From Rhopalosiphum padi (taxonomy: Eukaryota > Arthropoda > Insecta > Hemiptera > Aphididae): a stretch of 64,000 nt of DNA. This document shows, one piece after another, positions 39,969 through 54,200 of the stretch. The DNA lies in NCBI RefSeq assembly GCF_020882245.1, contig NC_083597.1, forward strand, positions 3,196,581 to 3,260,580, written 5' to 3'. The notes beneath the pieces are model-generated. The model saw nothing but the letters and a program-made list of their open reading frames with translations. It was not told the origin of the DNA and made no database searches. Each line of letters begins with the position of its first letter. Position 1 is the stretch's first letter. Position numbers and translations under genes: made by a program.

Positions 39969-40369
39969 TATGACTGCACGATGATCAGCTATACATACCA
40001 ATGTATGGCTATTTACATATTATAATAGACGACTCGTATGAAATTACTAAAACGATAAATTGTATCACCTGCAGCACGCATATTGATGTGTTCTATAGTT
40101 GTAATATCTCTACTACTATATCATGAATGATACGTAGTTGAAATTTGAATTTTTTTCCTCCTAATTTTTTGTGATAAAAACACATCCAACACCAGCGCAT
40201 TTAAATTACGGTTCTTGAGTATTTCGCCATACATTATATTGCGCAAAATACCCCTAGATAGTACATGTATGCACTATAGGTAAATAATATGTGTCTACGA
40301 TTATCGGAATAGTAACTTTTTGGAGTTTAAAGTAGTTAATTTTGTGAATCTATATATATTGTGATCGTG

Positions 40370-41060
40370 TATATATTTTAGTATTTTTCGTTCGAGTATT
40401 CGAGTGTTAACATATTACCGCGCATATAAACGAACTATTATACCGAACGTGTCGAAAACGACGACCCGCAACTCATATAATTTTATTTAAGTATGTAAAG
40501 TGTATAGAATTATATATTGTATAATATTATATTGTGTTAGTATAATATATAATAATGTAATATTATAAAAGGGCAATGATAAGGGTATAATATAATGTAC
40601 ATTTGAATTTTTGAATTAGCTCATGTCTCGGCGGCAGATGAACGATACAAACACACGACTGCCTACCACCCGACGCGATGGTAGCTATATTTACCGTATT
40701 CTGTAAACATATACCTATATGATGTATCTGTTAAGTAAACATATACATAGGTATTATATACACTTATTGCGTATAGGCACATGCGTTCAAACATACCGCG
40801 CTTAATACTTAAATATATCGGCCGCTTATAGCGGTACGCCGTGTAGAACTTGAATGGAAAGTCGTCTCGGGATTAACTATATACATAATGTACATGTATA
40901 TATGACTATACGACTATACATCCCGGCCAGGAGATAGACGTCCCCTCTAAATTAACTCTCCGCGTGACTGCGCCTAGTAGACGAGCGATATTAATCTCGG
41001 CGAAATCTAAACGCATTCCTTCTGAGCTTCACACACACATTCACTCACACTAACGTACGT
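40370..41060. promoter_or_regulatory. CpG-rich island, possible promoter region
   Basis: CpG-dense text (CGTGTCGAAAACGACGACCCG, CCCGACGCGATGG, CCGCGTGACTGCG) lies in AT-rich DNA. It borders the minus-strand candidate at 41061-41380. The function is inferred only from composition. Confidence 0.3.
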
Positions 41061-41380
41061 CTACTTGGTCGACAGTTTTATTGTTATTAGCGTCCCGTTG
41101 AATGTCTCGCTTGGCATAGTCTGCGAAGTATATATTATTTATATTTCTTCGCAGTCGACACGCGTGTATTTTACAGTTTTCGATTATTATATTTTCCACG
41201 CAGGTAATGTACCTACCTATACATAAACATACGTAATAATAGGTATGTGTACTTACAATTGATTTTGAGATTGGGAGTTCGACGTCGAAGAGAAATTTTC
41301 GGTTTTTCTCGTGGCTTTGCAGCAACCAGTAGACATTAGACAGTATAGTTGTACTGATATTATGTCGTACCATCATTTTC
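41061..41380 (-). CDS. Candidate two-exon C-terminal gene fragment
   Basis: On the minus strand an acceptor ATTTTTAG precedes exon 41380-41257, which reads KMMVRHNISTTILSN, then LLQSHEKNRKFLFDVELPIS. It ends at a consensus donor GTAAGT (41256-41251). An acceptor CTTCGCAG leads to exon 41120-41061 in matching phase, reading TMPSETFNGTLITIKLSTK and a TAG stop. The composition is more protein-like than its surroundings. No family is recognised. Another minus-strand open exon at 42401-42526 is nearby but its phase does not fit directly. Confidence 0.2.
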
Positions 41381-42098
41381 CTAAAAATATCGATTTTGGT
41401 GTCTATCGAAAAATATATTATACATTAAAATTCTCAATTTCAAAATTCTAATTTCCGTAGCATAATTTATAATTTTTCTTTTAAAAATTCATATAAATAA
41501 ATTTAAAATGACAAAGTAAATGATGTACCGATAATTAATAATACATTAATTAAGATAAAAAGCAAATAGACAGCATGTCCAAATACTAGAAATAAAGCAG
41601 TTGTGATCTGGAATTACCGTTTTTCTTCCAAGTAATTATTGTATTTACTGCAGAGCAGTATGTCCAACCAAATTCATATTTATAGTTTAAACTTAATTTA
41701 TGTAGGTTCCAAAATAAAATTTAAATTTACACCTTGTATAATAACTTGATAGGGAGCAATAATCTATTAATTAAAAAAAAAATTGACATCATAGAAAATT
41801 AAGTTTTTAGTTGTGCTTTTAAAACATACATTTTCTAAATGCTAAATATTTGTTATGTTTTCCTCCCTTCTGCAAACCTGAATATATATAAGTACCTATT
41901 AAATAATTTCAGTTAATATAATATTATAAAATGTACATATTATTACAGTTTATTTAAACAGTTAACATTCTAAAACATTATACTTTAATTCAAATACGCC
42001 AATAACATCAAAACGCATTTGGCACTTTGGCAGTGTCGCAGTGACTCTAAATAAAGTATCGTTACTTACTTTTCATCCACATATACATAAAAGCCAAC

Positions 42099-43586
42099 AT
42101 GGGTAAGTTGTGTATTTAATTATTTCCATATAAAAAATATCAAAACATAACATATTTTCAATTTTTAAAAAATTATTATTTTAACTTTACGAACTAATTT
42201 AGTATTAAAAGCTGTTATTGTTTCCTGAAAAATATACGTTTTTTTGAGTTACGGCTACCCCACAGAGGATTATGCGGCAGAGCAGATATAAAATATACCT
42301 ACATATTGCTATGTAGTATATATTATATAGTGTGAATACCGTCCTCGGTCATATTATTTATCGCTGTTATTATATTCAACGCTGTACGCGATAAGATTAC
42401 CCTGTAACGTCGCTGCAGTTTAGATTTTATCGTCCAAAAACCCATCGGTATGATGGTATTTTGTAATACAACGTGTGTGCGTTTAAGTATATGATCTCCA
42501 AATTTTTTTTTGCCAGACACAAAAACCTAGTCATAACAGTAATAATAAAGAATAAAACGTAGTACCTATACGTACTAAAACTGTTTATAACATAAAGTAT
42601 AATAATTGTCCGAATTATCTCGACCCCTCGCGCGTATAGGTACAGTATAGGTACTGTACTAATAGTAATATTAACTATATTTTACACGCTCTTAACATTT
42701 ATATATACAGGGTGATTTACTTAACATATGCTCATCCCCGTTTTTTTTATTTATAAGAAATTAATTCAAATTCTGAGTTTCGGTATTTTCAAATATACAC
42801 ATAAAGACAACATTTTCAAATTTTCGAAATTTTTTGTACTGATGTGTTGTGTGGTTATAAAAAATTCTGTTTTTCAAACGAGAACTTCCCTTTTTTATTG
42901 TAAATTATAGTCGATATTTTTTTTGAAAATTTCGATTACCTAATTAAAAATGTAAACAAAAGTTTTTTAGTTACTAAAATTTTTATACTAAGGATAAAAA
43001 AAAATAATAATAATAATAATAATTCTTAAAAAAATATAAAAGTAATCTCCACAGATTTAATATTTATTATACTTAAATCATTTTTATAAATTATAAATTT
43101 TGATGGATTAATATTAATAACTAAAATTACCATATCCCTCAAGTTAGGTTAACCCATTAACATTTTCAGTATACAAGTTTAAATAACTCAATAACTACTC
43201 GTTCAAATGTTGATTATGATACATTAAAATGTTTAGAAAAAATATCCGGTTAATAGTTTACTATAGATAAGGTAAGTTTTAATCGGAAAGAAATGGAAAT
43301 TTATATCTTCATATGATACTCCTTAAGTAGTATGAAAAATTCCCTAGAATTTTAAAATATGTTCTTTAAGTATGATACATCTACAAAAATTCCTCAAATA
43401 AGATTTAAAATAACTACATTATTGTAGAAAAAAAGGGATGAGCATACTGGGCGAATCATCCTGTATATATACGAGTAATATAATAGTTCTTTTTCTCGTA
43501 CTGCAGTTATGTATTTGAAGGCTGACGGAAATGACACGCGGACAACTGTAGTTCTTCAATCAGATAAAATAATATATATAATATAA
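42099..43586 (+). CDS. Candidate small gene: ATGG exon and 27-codon frame
   Basis: A start in CCAACATGG is cut after the G by a consensus donor GTAAGT (42103). Just upstream, TTACTTTTCATCC resembles a TCT/TOP-type initiator, typical of translation genes. A strong acceptor (TTCTTTTTCTCGTACTGCAG) ends at 43506. Joining gives a 27-codon frame, MVMYLKADGNDTRTTVV and so on, with stop at 43584-43586. The 1.4-kb intron would contain the transposon at 42708. The peptide matches nothing I know, so the pairing may be accidental. Confidence 0.15.
42708..43463. mobile_element. CAGGGTGATT-family non-autonomous transposon, full copy
   Basis: The ends are inverted. The left is CAGGGTGATTTACTTAAC. The right, reverse-complemented, is CAGGATGATTCGCCCAG, and both continue to TATGCTCATCCC. 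The element is 756 bp, flanked on each side by TA, as expected for Tc1/mariner-type insertion into TA. It has no transposase. Its one open frame (about 42728-42910) is AT-biased and unrelated to known proteins. Confidence 0.8.
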
Positions 43587-44726
43587 TGTGTTTGTGTATA
43601 AAGTGAGTTGTAACGGCGGCGTTGATGTAATGTAACATACAAGTGTATAACATAATATAATATTATAGCTGCGTCATTTTTTTTCTCCACAAAACCAATT
43701 GCGGATGGATCTTGAAATTTAATATTATTATTATAATATGGTCGAATTTATATACGTATATGAAACAGTAATGGATTTTCTCGTGTGGGATGTCAATTTT
43801 TTTATTTTTATGGGGTAATTATATTATTTATAATTATAATAAGTATGTGGTAAATTAAATTTCAGTGAAGTTTTAATTAGTTTGTATCAGTAATTTATCA
43901 TATAATATATGCATTCAATGTTTTAGGCTAGACTCAATTTTCATCAAACTTCGTTATCATCGTTTCGCGATCGTTTTCACACTACTCTTTTGTTATTATT
44001 ATTTCGAACATTTTCCGTTATTTTGAGCTGATAAGTCTAAAATTCTAAATTACGACTAAATTATACAATAGTTGGTTATATATTATTATTATATAAATGT
44101 AAAATAATACCTCATTTAACCTAAACAATTTTTTATTGGCCATCTTTCTATATATAACTGCGTACGTATAGTATTTGCACATACATTAATGTATAAAATT
44201 ATATGTGTATATTACGTCAACGGGGAGGTTGTTGTGGGGTGGTCATCCATCTGGAATTAAACCAGACACCTCGAAGTATGGCAACAGGTTTTTGCGTTAA
44301 AATAAAAATGACATGTTCAATGATTATTTCTTCTGAGTAATAAAAACTTCTGGTAAAAGGAATATATTATACCTATTCTTATACAGATTTGGAAATGGTA
44401 CCTTCTCGTGTATATTGCTGTTAATATTTTTTACAATGATGAAATCGCATGAAAACTGATTTAACAAAAATCGAATTATTTATTATTTTATTATAAATAA
44501 CATTAAAATGAATCGTTTTATAATAAATTACGACACGATGACATCGATTTATACGTGCCTCGTAAAAAAACTAACAATTAACGATATAAATTAAATTGTC
44601 GACGACGTACTCTGCTGCAGCGTTTACAATAAATGTATATACCTAATCTTAATGTTATATTTTATTTATAGTTATAACATATAACATAGAGTCACCGTTA
44701 TTGTTATTATTATTACACACTATGTA

Positions 44727-44761
<35 letters not shown>
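44727..44761. repeat. (ATT)n microsatellite
   Basis: About eleven perfect ATT units at the edge of a CpG-rich island. Confidence 0.9.
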
Positions 44762-44763
<2 letters not shown>

Positions 44764-45530
44764 GCGGTGTACAGCCGCAGATAGAAATCATAGTTGTGCC
44801 GCCGTCGCCAAGAGAATAATCGAAAAAATATATATTTCTGATGTCGTCGGCCTCAGGCTACTAAGACGGGATATGGGGAAAAAATAGGTATAGAGTGGCG
44901 CCCGTTAATGACGACCGCGACAGCCCGCCACCTCCGGTCCTTCGACGTGGTCGCTCCGTCTCCTGCTGCACGTGGAGACACACACACACACATTTCCTGC
45001 ACCTTCCCTTCGTACCCGTTCATCACTCATAATAATATAGTTTTTCTTTCGATCGTTGCGTACAATATAATAACATATAATATTATTATTATTATTATAT
45101 ACAGACCACAATTACACACGTAAACGTATATCGGCGGCGGCGGTATATATATAACGCATATATAACATTATTATTATTATTATAGACTTAAAGCGCCGCG
45201 TGTTAAAACGAAAATGCGGTGTAAAAATTCAATTTTTCTAGTCTTTGGTTTAGAGCAAAGAACAAAAAAAACTGTTGTGAATCGAATTCGAGAAACCTGT
45301 GGCGCGCACACCGGAAATTGTACGCGCTCTATACACGGAACTCTGCTGCGATGAATCAGTGATGATGTATAATTTCGGTATAATCAATTTGACTCGTTTT
45401 CGTGAGTCGCCGCCGCCACTGTCTTGTTTCAAACGTACACACATTAGTATGTCCAATTTGTCACTTTATTACATACTACTATTTTTTTTTCTTCTCCGAT
45501 AAGGGCTGTGTGATTAACGAAGCCGACAAA
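44762..45530. promoter_or_regulatory. CpG-rich island, possible promoter or 5' exon
   Basis: CpG-rich text in two blocks (about 44765-45010 and 45125-45430), with CA and ATT microsatellites between and around them. Open frames exist on both strands. One on plus (from about 45299) reads ARTPEIVRALYTELCCDES and later RFRESPPPLSCF, which looks somewhat protein-like but has no known relatives by eye. Confidence 0.3.
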
Positions 45531-46009
45531 ACGTCAAGTTTTCCTCATCGTATACACCTCGAATATATATAATATTATATTATTTTTATTATAAAATACA
45601 CGTAGTATAATAGCATACACTTATCAGTTATCACGTACATACACATAAAAACATTGTATTATATAGCAATATTATTAAATTATATACGAATATCGCGGCG
45701 ATGACGTAAAATTTCTCTGACCACGGGAAAAACACAATTTCCGTCCAATTAGACCCATGATCACCCATGAACTACATCATAAAATAATCATACAGGACAA
45801 AATTATTGCGTGTTTTGCGTCTGATAAATTAAGCCAGCTGGTTGCCATCATAATCATCATATTTATTTATATTATAAATAACATAAGCACATAATAATTT
45901 CATTTAAATTTCGCTGTATATTCACAACTCCCCCGAAAGCCGTTTATCGACACACCATATGTTTTTTTCGCGCGTTTCGAAACGAATAATTATTGCGTGT
46001 AAAACAGAC

Positions 46010-46480
46010 CTCAGTCAAATAAAAATGAAACGGTCTTTTTTAATTTTTAAACAAACCGTCGTCGTCGATGTCGGCGGCGATGATATGTATGTGTGGCGGG
46101 CGGCGGTGCGTTTCGTTCATAATGAACACGTTGTTTTCTGCGGCCCGCTGTCCCGAAATTCTTATAACGACTTGCGAACGCGTAGCTCTGTGCAAATACT
46201 CGTCGCCTATATTTTATATGTGCGTATAAGTTAAAAAGAAAAAAAATATAAGACGATATTATAATATACATATACCTACGTTTGCCGGACCAGTTATTCG
46301 AGACCGCATAAATCAAGTAAATTTCGAATAGAATGAAAAAATAAAATGTTAAATGTCTGAACTATTGGAAACCCGCGCAGAGGTCATCAGACGCAGTAGT
46401 GTGTACCCGCGCACGGATACGTCTCCACTAAAAACTGAACGACCGAGAGCTGTTGTCGTTCGCAGTTTAATAATATTATA
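46010..46480. promoter_or_regulatory. CpG-rich island
   Basis: Contains GTCGTCGTCGATGTCGGCGGCG and other CpG clusters (GCGGGCGGCGGTGCG, CCCGCGCACGG). Overlapping frames on both strands are an effect of the CpG-rich trinucleotides. It ends where the transposon at 46491 begins. Confidence 0.3.
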
Positions 46481-46490
46481 TATATACATA

Positions 46491-47202
46491 CAGGGTGATT
46501 AGCCAATAAGCGTACTCACCCCTTTTTTCTTAAATATGGCAGTTATTTAAAATCTAGTTTTTTTAAGTTTTAAATATAATTAAAGACTATACTTTTAAAT
46601 TGTTAAGATTTTTGTATTACTTTATGAATGTCCCGTGGGGATACAAAACTTCTGTTTTTCAAATAACAACCCCTCTTTTATATAATCAATTATTTATTGA
46701 AAATGTTGATGCATGAAAGTTTAAATTTAAATGAGTAGCTCTTAAATTATTTAGCTTTGTGTACTAAGGATAATATAAGTCCATGATATTGGGGATATAG
46801 TTTGAAAATATTACTAACTAACTAATTTATACAAAAATTATCCTCCGAGTATTATAAATAGTAGATCTGATATTATATATTTATATCTATATTTTATATT
46901 CATTTAAAACCTTATTTAAGGACTATTATCATAATATAAACATTTTAATAATTGAAAAACTACACGTTCGAATTTTGAGTTAAGTACATAAAATTAAAAA
47001 AAAAATTATATATACCTACATTGAATATTTTACAGTAAAAAATAGGGTGAGAATTTACATCTGAAAATAGAGTATAATGTATAGTACAATAAGAATTTGA
47101 AAACATATGGTCTTTAAGTCTTCAATAATTTAAAAATCAGAATTTGAATAAATGCATTATTAAATGAAAAATTGGGATTAACATTCTTGGTGAACCACTC
47201 TG
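46491..47202. mobile_element. CAGGGTGATT-family non-autonomous transposon, full copy
   Basis: The left end is CAGGGTGATTAGCCAATAAG. The right end, reverse-complemented, is CAGAGTGGTTCACCAAG. TA flanks both ends, and the length is 712 bp. It shares internal blocks with the other copies (GTGGGGATACAAAAC, TTCTGTTTTTCAAA, ATATAAACATTTTAATAAT). No coding capacity. Confidence 0.8.
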
Positions 47203-47866
47203 TATATATATTTGTGTATCATGTATTCATGTGTGTATAATATATAATAATATATAATATATACTTGTTTGTATACACGCCAAAAACGAGAATGTTTTAA
47301 TTAGAAATCCCGCAATATAGGTAATATAAACGGCGATATGTATATATATATATATTTGGGCCATCTGATCCATAATCCTCCGTGGATCGCGGAGTTCGAT
47401 GTCTTGATATTTTGCAATAATTAATAATAATAATAATAATTCTCATTTTAACACGCACTCCGTTGCACTGATGTGGATGTAATATTGTAATATGCTAGTT
47501 GTATTGTAGGTGTAGCCCATACAATGTTTCCGCTCAACAGTTTATAGATAAATAACCACTATGTACGTATGCATAAGGCGACAATGTTTTTATGGTAGGT
47601 AATTAGAAAATATACCCGGAAAATAAATTCCTAGTAATAAAATTAAGGAAATAATATGACAGGCATATTAACTTTAATTAATATTGTGCGTGTCTAAGTT
47701 CGGTGTTTTGTTTTTATATTATAATTGTTTTCGTCTCGCTTGCATGCCTATCAAAAAATGTGGTTTTGAGGAATTATTAATTTAAATAGGCATCTCTGAT
47801 TATTTTTTTGAGCATTTTTGATAGTTTTTATGAGTTTTAAATCTAGGCAGTAGTATGCATTTCTAT
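47203..47866. other. Intergenic DNA
   Basis: AT-rich, with TA and AAT runs (about 47339-47356 and 47420-47440). No gene seen. Confidence 0.6.
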
Positions 47867-48294
47867 GTTCACAGCACTTTAGAGCAGGGAGATTTTAAAA
47901 GTAAAAGCGGGAAAATAAAAATAAAAAATAATTTAGAATTAAGGTTACATAATGTTTAATGAAACAATAGATATTAATAAATTGTTTTTTATTTTAATCA
48001 AAGCGTATTCTGATTCAATTTAAAAACAATTATTTTTTTTTTTTTAAAGTTCGTGTAAGGATATAATTTCTGAATATTATATTATATTTTGTGTTACACT
48101 TTACACGAGAAAAAAATGGTGTTGAGCAGGATATTTCTCCTTAAACATTTAAATCTCCCTGTCGAAAAGTGCTGTGAACAAATATTATGGGTTTTGAAAA
48201 TCAGTGATTTTTCGTGTTACAGGAGTAAAGAGGCTTGAGGAGGATATTTCCACTTGAACTTTTAAAATCTCTCTGCTCAAAAATGCTGTGAATA
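47867..48294. mobile_element. Inverted-repeat element with a duplicated right end
   Basis: GTTCACAGCACTTTAGAGC followed by AGGGAGATTTTAAAAGT at 47867-47905 recurs in inverse orientation at about 48126-48179 and again at about 48236-48294. The two inverse copies are direct repeats of each other, each preceded by GAGGATATTT or GCAGGATATTT. This fits a small MITE whose right end was duplicated, or two nested copies. Confidence 0.6.
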
Positions 48295-51200
48295 TACAAA
48301 TACATATTACTCTAGGCTATAATCATCATTCGTCCCTTATCAAATATATAAATTGATTACTTTTAATACTGCAGGTTTTTTTTCGCAATTCTATTTTTAA
48401 TACTATCATAATGTGATAACTACTACTCTTATTAGATATCAATGATCCTTTATAATATTTTCAGAGAGTTGTCTAAAAATAAGAGCTTACCATAACATGT
48501 TTAGTAACATTATATGTATTAATATAATAAAATAATTACTCTCGTACTTAATATAAGCAAATACAGTTATTTATATATACTGATGGAAATCTTATAATAT
48601 TTTATTTTCTTCTATTCGCGAGTTTGCAGAGATTTCTTGTGCATTTTAAACTATAATGTTCATTCATCGAATATTAGAATAGATTTTCGGTAATACTCAA
48701 TAAATTCTTCCGGGTATGCTTTCATTATCAAATAAATTAATTTGAAATTGTCCTTGTTAAATCCTCACAGGTTCATCGGTTGCATTCATTAACGCCTTTT
48801 ATAATGTATTTTTTTCAATTAATGGCGTTTATAAAATCAAAAAACCACAACTTTAACTTCGTCTAACTCCACAATAAGTTTGCAATAACTTTTAATTGAA
48901 TAATTGTTATCTCGATCACGTTTTCGGTACAAATGATTTAAGCCGGTCTGTATAAATTATTTTTTTTGACATTTGTCAAGTTTTGTGAGAAAAAAACGGG
49001 TACCTATGAGTAATTGATGATGGGAACGTGATTTAAACAGTAGTGTGTAAGTGTTATCATAGCGCATCTGTGTTTTGTTAATTCACCCCGTGTTTAAACA
49101 GCTTAATAATGTATGTTTGCGCGTACACTGATGAATAATGATGATTGGCATTAAGTACTTATCCAGTCATTATAAAAATTTTATACTAACAACAATAGTC
49201 CTTAAACATTGTAATACAAAATTAAATATTAGTATATGTAATATTATTAGATTTATTATTTATTATTCTTGTACCATTTTTGCAAATAATAAAAGGTAAT
49301 AGAATTATATTAATTATTCGATTTTTCAGTTTATCATAGCTCTTGTATTTTCCAAACCTATTACTATGGACTTATTATCATTACTTATTTGAACAAACTT
49401 AAAGAAGCAAAAATCGACTAAATTTTAATTTAGATATACCAAAATGTTTAGATAACATTTCTGCTAAATAATAAATATAATTTAGTATAGAAAAGAGTGT
49501 TTTTATTTTGATAAATTCCTAAGGCTTTGAAAATAATATTTAAAAATTCCAAAAATCTGATTTAGAAAAACTTTATTATTGAATACAAAATTAGTTATGT
49601 ATATCACTATGTACTCTGCTTTAATAATATATGTACCTATATTGACAATATCCTTCAAAAGTTGCGTACCACCGTGGCCTAACATGTATATGTACCGCGT
49701 TTACTGTATTTGTATACCAATACAAATTTTTTTTTATCTAATAATGTATATGTGTGCATATGGAGGGGGAAATCCGATCGTTAATACTTAATATAATTTA
49801 TAGAATATAGAATAAATGTATGTAAGCACACGACGCACACATGTTATATTATTAGTCCGGACGACGTTGACAGTCTTTTGTTCATTGTTAATATTGTGTT
49901 TTTTACCTCAATTAATTTTGTTTGAAATATTCAAGGTCGTTTTCCGTTTACGTTAATATATTTAAATTATAGCGGCGTGTATTATATATATATATGTTTT
50001 TATTTTATACTTCTTGGCTACTTACTGCTAGAAACTAAAGAATTGAATACTGCTTTTTTTCTTCCCTTCCCTACACAATTTAATATCGATATTAAACCTA
50101 TTATTGATATAGCTTCAGTATAATTAAAACTGAACAAAATTATCTTGTATGAGATTAATATTGACAGTACAAAGAATAATCGCCAAGACTGCTGTAATAT
50201 TTCGCTTGGATATAATTTTTTTTTTTTTTTTTTGTATACACGTCATCCCACGCTACAAAATGTTGTTCAATAATACCTCTAATTTGTGAATGTTTTTTTT
50301 GCGGCCCATTAAATGTAATATTATGTAAACTTAACAAAAAAATATCCTAAATAATAAACGTAAAACGTAATGTAGTTTCGCACAGATCACTAGATTGTAT
50401 CGTATTGTTAAATTTATCGAACCAATCTATCTTTTGATTTGAAAATAAATCACTTTTTTATGCTTCTATAGAAGATGAACATTACCGCCCAAGCTGCAAA
50501 ATAATGTAAAATATCATTAATTTAAAACGGAGAAAAACAAATAAATCTAAATAATATTTTTAATAATCTATTTATGTTTTACCTATACTGATGAAAAATA
50601 ACTAGATTTTTTGGTAATTAAAATTAAAAATGTAAATTGAAGTTTTAAATTTTATAAATAGATTAAATAATTTCCGTGAAAGGTATTTTTTTTTTTTTTT
50701 ACAAAAATGCGATGGTTGTTTACACTCATCATGTAAATATAAATAACGTTGAAATAAAACTCGAATACAACTAATATGCTAAAGTTATTTAATGTGTATA
50801 CCCAAGTAAGTGTATTATAGTATTCCAAAATATGTAAAGCATTTATCAATATTCATTATTCATAATCTACGTATCGCTCATATAATATAATACAAGTAAA
50901 AAGTGATATATCTACGTACGTACCGTAAGTAACTATATGCGAGAAAAGATTTTTATCATAGATAATAATACTATCGGATCCATTAGGAGGAGCCAATTTT
51001 AACTTTAAAAACAAATTCGGATCCATCTAATTTGATAAAAATTATAATATGTTAGTCTATACCATTATATCGGAGAAGTCGTATACCCTCGGAACCTCCT
51101 CTTATTATATTATATATATTCACCTAATATAATATACCGTCGTCGCTTGTCCTCCGGCAGTTTAATACCTGCAGGGGTAAGTGATCGATTACTTTTGTTT

Positions 51201-54200
51201 GTTTGAGAAAAACTATCGTCGTTGCCGTCATCATCGTCGTCGTACCTATCTATGTATACGCTGCGTGCGACGATCGCGATGAAAAAATAAACGAAAAGAC
51301 AAAAAAAACATCGCAAACAAAGAATGTCCGGTTAAACAGGTCCATATTTACCATTATTATTTTCATATGCATTCCTTTTCGTGTATGCCGCGCGCGCGTA
51401 TACGTAGTCCAACAGCTGCGGTGAGTGCATATAGGTTCCTATAAAATATATATATGTTTGTATATATACACAAAACACATAGGAGAACTGATCGAAATGG
51501 CAACTTGATACGTTTAAGGCGAAGCGTTAAGGCGGAATTTCTTACTATAATATAATGTATATATATATATACACGAAGAGAGAGATATCCAAACTCTTCT
51601 CACACTCGTGGCGCGCTTGTTTGCACGCTTGTATGATATATAGGTATAGGCACATGCTTTTTTGGGTAATACGATATACGCGTCGACGACGAGGGAAAGA
51701 AAAGAGTTTTTCGAAAATACTTCACAAGGATAAAATGCGTTATCGCATACATATTTTATATTGTTAAACGATCGATTTTTTTAAGAACTATTCTATTCGA
51801 CTTCATAATTAAATCACTCTCATAATAAGTATATAGTCATTATACAATTATCCTTATTCTAAATTAAGTGAAAAAACGAATCTTGAATACAAAACATATT
51901 ATATGTACTATAATGCAATATTATAAGCATATGGCATATATTATTATATTTTATTTCCACGGTAAGTTGTTCATTATGAAAAAATCAACACTGGTCATAT
52001 CCTATTTGTTTAATCGATATATTGTCGCGTTGTCACTTGTGGTTTCCACGTAACATTAATTATTAATTATTTATTTACGCAAAATGGTAGTTTAATATAA
52101 TTACAAAAAGATACAATTGATAAATTAAGATAAAATTGGAAATGTCATAAAAGAAAATAATTAATACATGAGATAGTTAATTATCGATAATATATATAGA
52201 ATAAAAATATACAATATACGATATTAAAACAAAATTATGTAATGAGAAACGTGGGCTAATTAGTTAAGCATTATTTGCAGCTCTAAGCATTCAATACAAG
52301 TAATACAACGTATGGTTGTGTACTTGTATCTCAGATTAGACATTTTGGTCTGCTTTACGGTAGGAGATTAATTTTTGAATATTTAGAGACTGTGTTATGT
52401 TAGAAATGTCGTGAGGTGTATAATAATGGATATTAAATTTAAAAGGGACTTAATTTAAAAAAAAGAAATAATTTTTTATGCACTCAAGAGATTCTTTATC
52501 TTTTGCCGTATACATGATAATAATATGTATTATTCAAAAGTATAAGCATTATTGAATGCAAAATTTAACTATAGATTTATACGTTAAAATCGTAAGACAT
52601 TTTTTGGAAGCTTATTATGACTTATCACAATAATAAAAGAAATTTGAAATTTTTCCCTTTGGTACCTATTCTTTTGTAGTACACACATACACATGTGCAT
52701 ACGTATACATAAATATATAGGGCGAATGTAAGTATATAGTTGGAATGTTTGGCTGATTAACCGTTATAGTATTTATATTATATACTCTATATCATAACAC
52801 ATAATGTTAATTATAATTTAATTTCTCATTATCGATCGAATCCGATATGATACGTTAATGGTATGTACGCGTCCGTAGCATCACATTATGTGTTATAGTC
52901 GAACTGTCGAAGACAGTAATTATAGTTATTTACCGATAAATTAAGAGCAAAGCGTTTATAATAATTTTAGTTTTTGCTGCGCTACAGAAGAATTCACATA
53001 TTGTGTATAATACCTATATAAATTTTATATAAACCTAACCTCTATACATAATATATATTATATAGTGGATGGACCATCAGTAATGCAGATAAAACGTCTT
53101 TATGCGAACGTTCTAATTAAAAAATCTGCCTGTATAAATAACTATATAGATTTTATATAGATATAGATATTTTTATTATAATACGGATTGTGCGATTTAT
53201 TGTGTATATGTATATATACACATAATATATATACATATATTGCGCGTATTTATAGATATGAATCGTGTATTATAAAATATATTATTTTATACATTTTTAA
53301 TTGATTAATTTCTTCTGATTTATAATTTTATACATCTCACGGTGCAAAATAATATGACTTTAATGTAGAATTACACCTAGGTATACTAGCATAATATTTA
53401 TATGATATACTCAGTACCAAGGCCGCCAACGGGGTGGTCAGAAGAGGACATTGCTCGCTTTGAATTTTTATAAATGCATGGATATCATGTTATTTCTATA
53501 GGTACCTAGTGACAAAGAATTATAACTAGGTTATCTAAATCATGGGTATAAAAATAATATTTAGAATCAAAAAAATAATCGTAACAAACGCTTTTTTAAT
53601 TTTAATTTGACTTCTTGTATATGTGATTTTATTTGTCACATTATTATAGGTATATACACCAAATGTAAATTTTATGATATGCTGAATTGTGTACAAAGGT
53701 TATTTTACTCGTGTTTGTTAACTATTATTTTTCTGAACAATATTACAAACAAATATCTTTAGGTATGTGATGTAGTTTGGACTTTTATGTTGTTCGGGAA
53801 TTAAACTTTAATGTCTAAATTTCAGCCTCCGAGTTTTATTTGATTTTAAATTGCGTGCACGTAAAACAAAATACAAATTGACCAGCACTAAATAACAGTT
53901 AAGGCATACATATAATATACATAGGGAAATTCTTCACTTTTTTCTCTCTGCAATACCATTCGAAATTTAAACATAAAAAATGCAGTTTAAACGATCGTTA
54001 TTCGGTTTTTTCAAACGCTGTTGTTACAATAAATAAAATATATATACGTATTTTTTTTTAAGAGTAGGAAGATACTAAAACCATTATAGGTCATGACCAG
54101 ACTGGTTGAATGTGTAGGACTACATTAGTTAAATGTATTATATCACACTCAAATGATTGATAAATTGTCATACATAATAAATGAATATATATATATTTAT

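Noticed and set aside
51203..51424. Signal-peptide-like plus frame (VVAVIIVVVPIYVYAAC)
   Set aside because: It starts at TTG with no upstream ATG and follows from GTCATC repeats; the donor after it does not lead to a matching exon.
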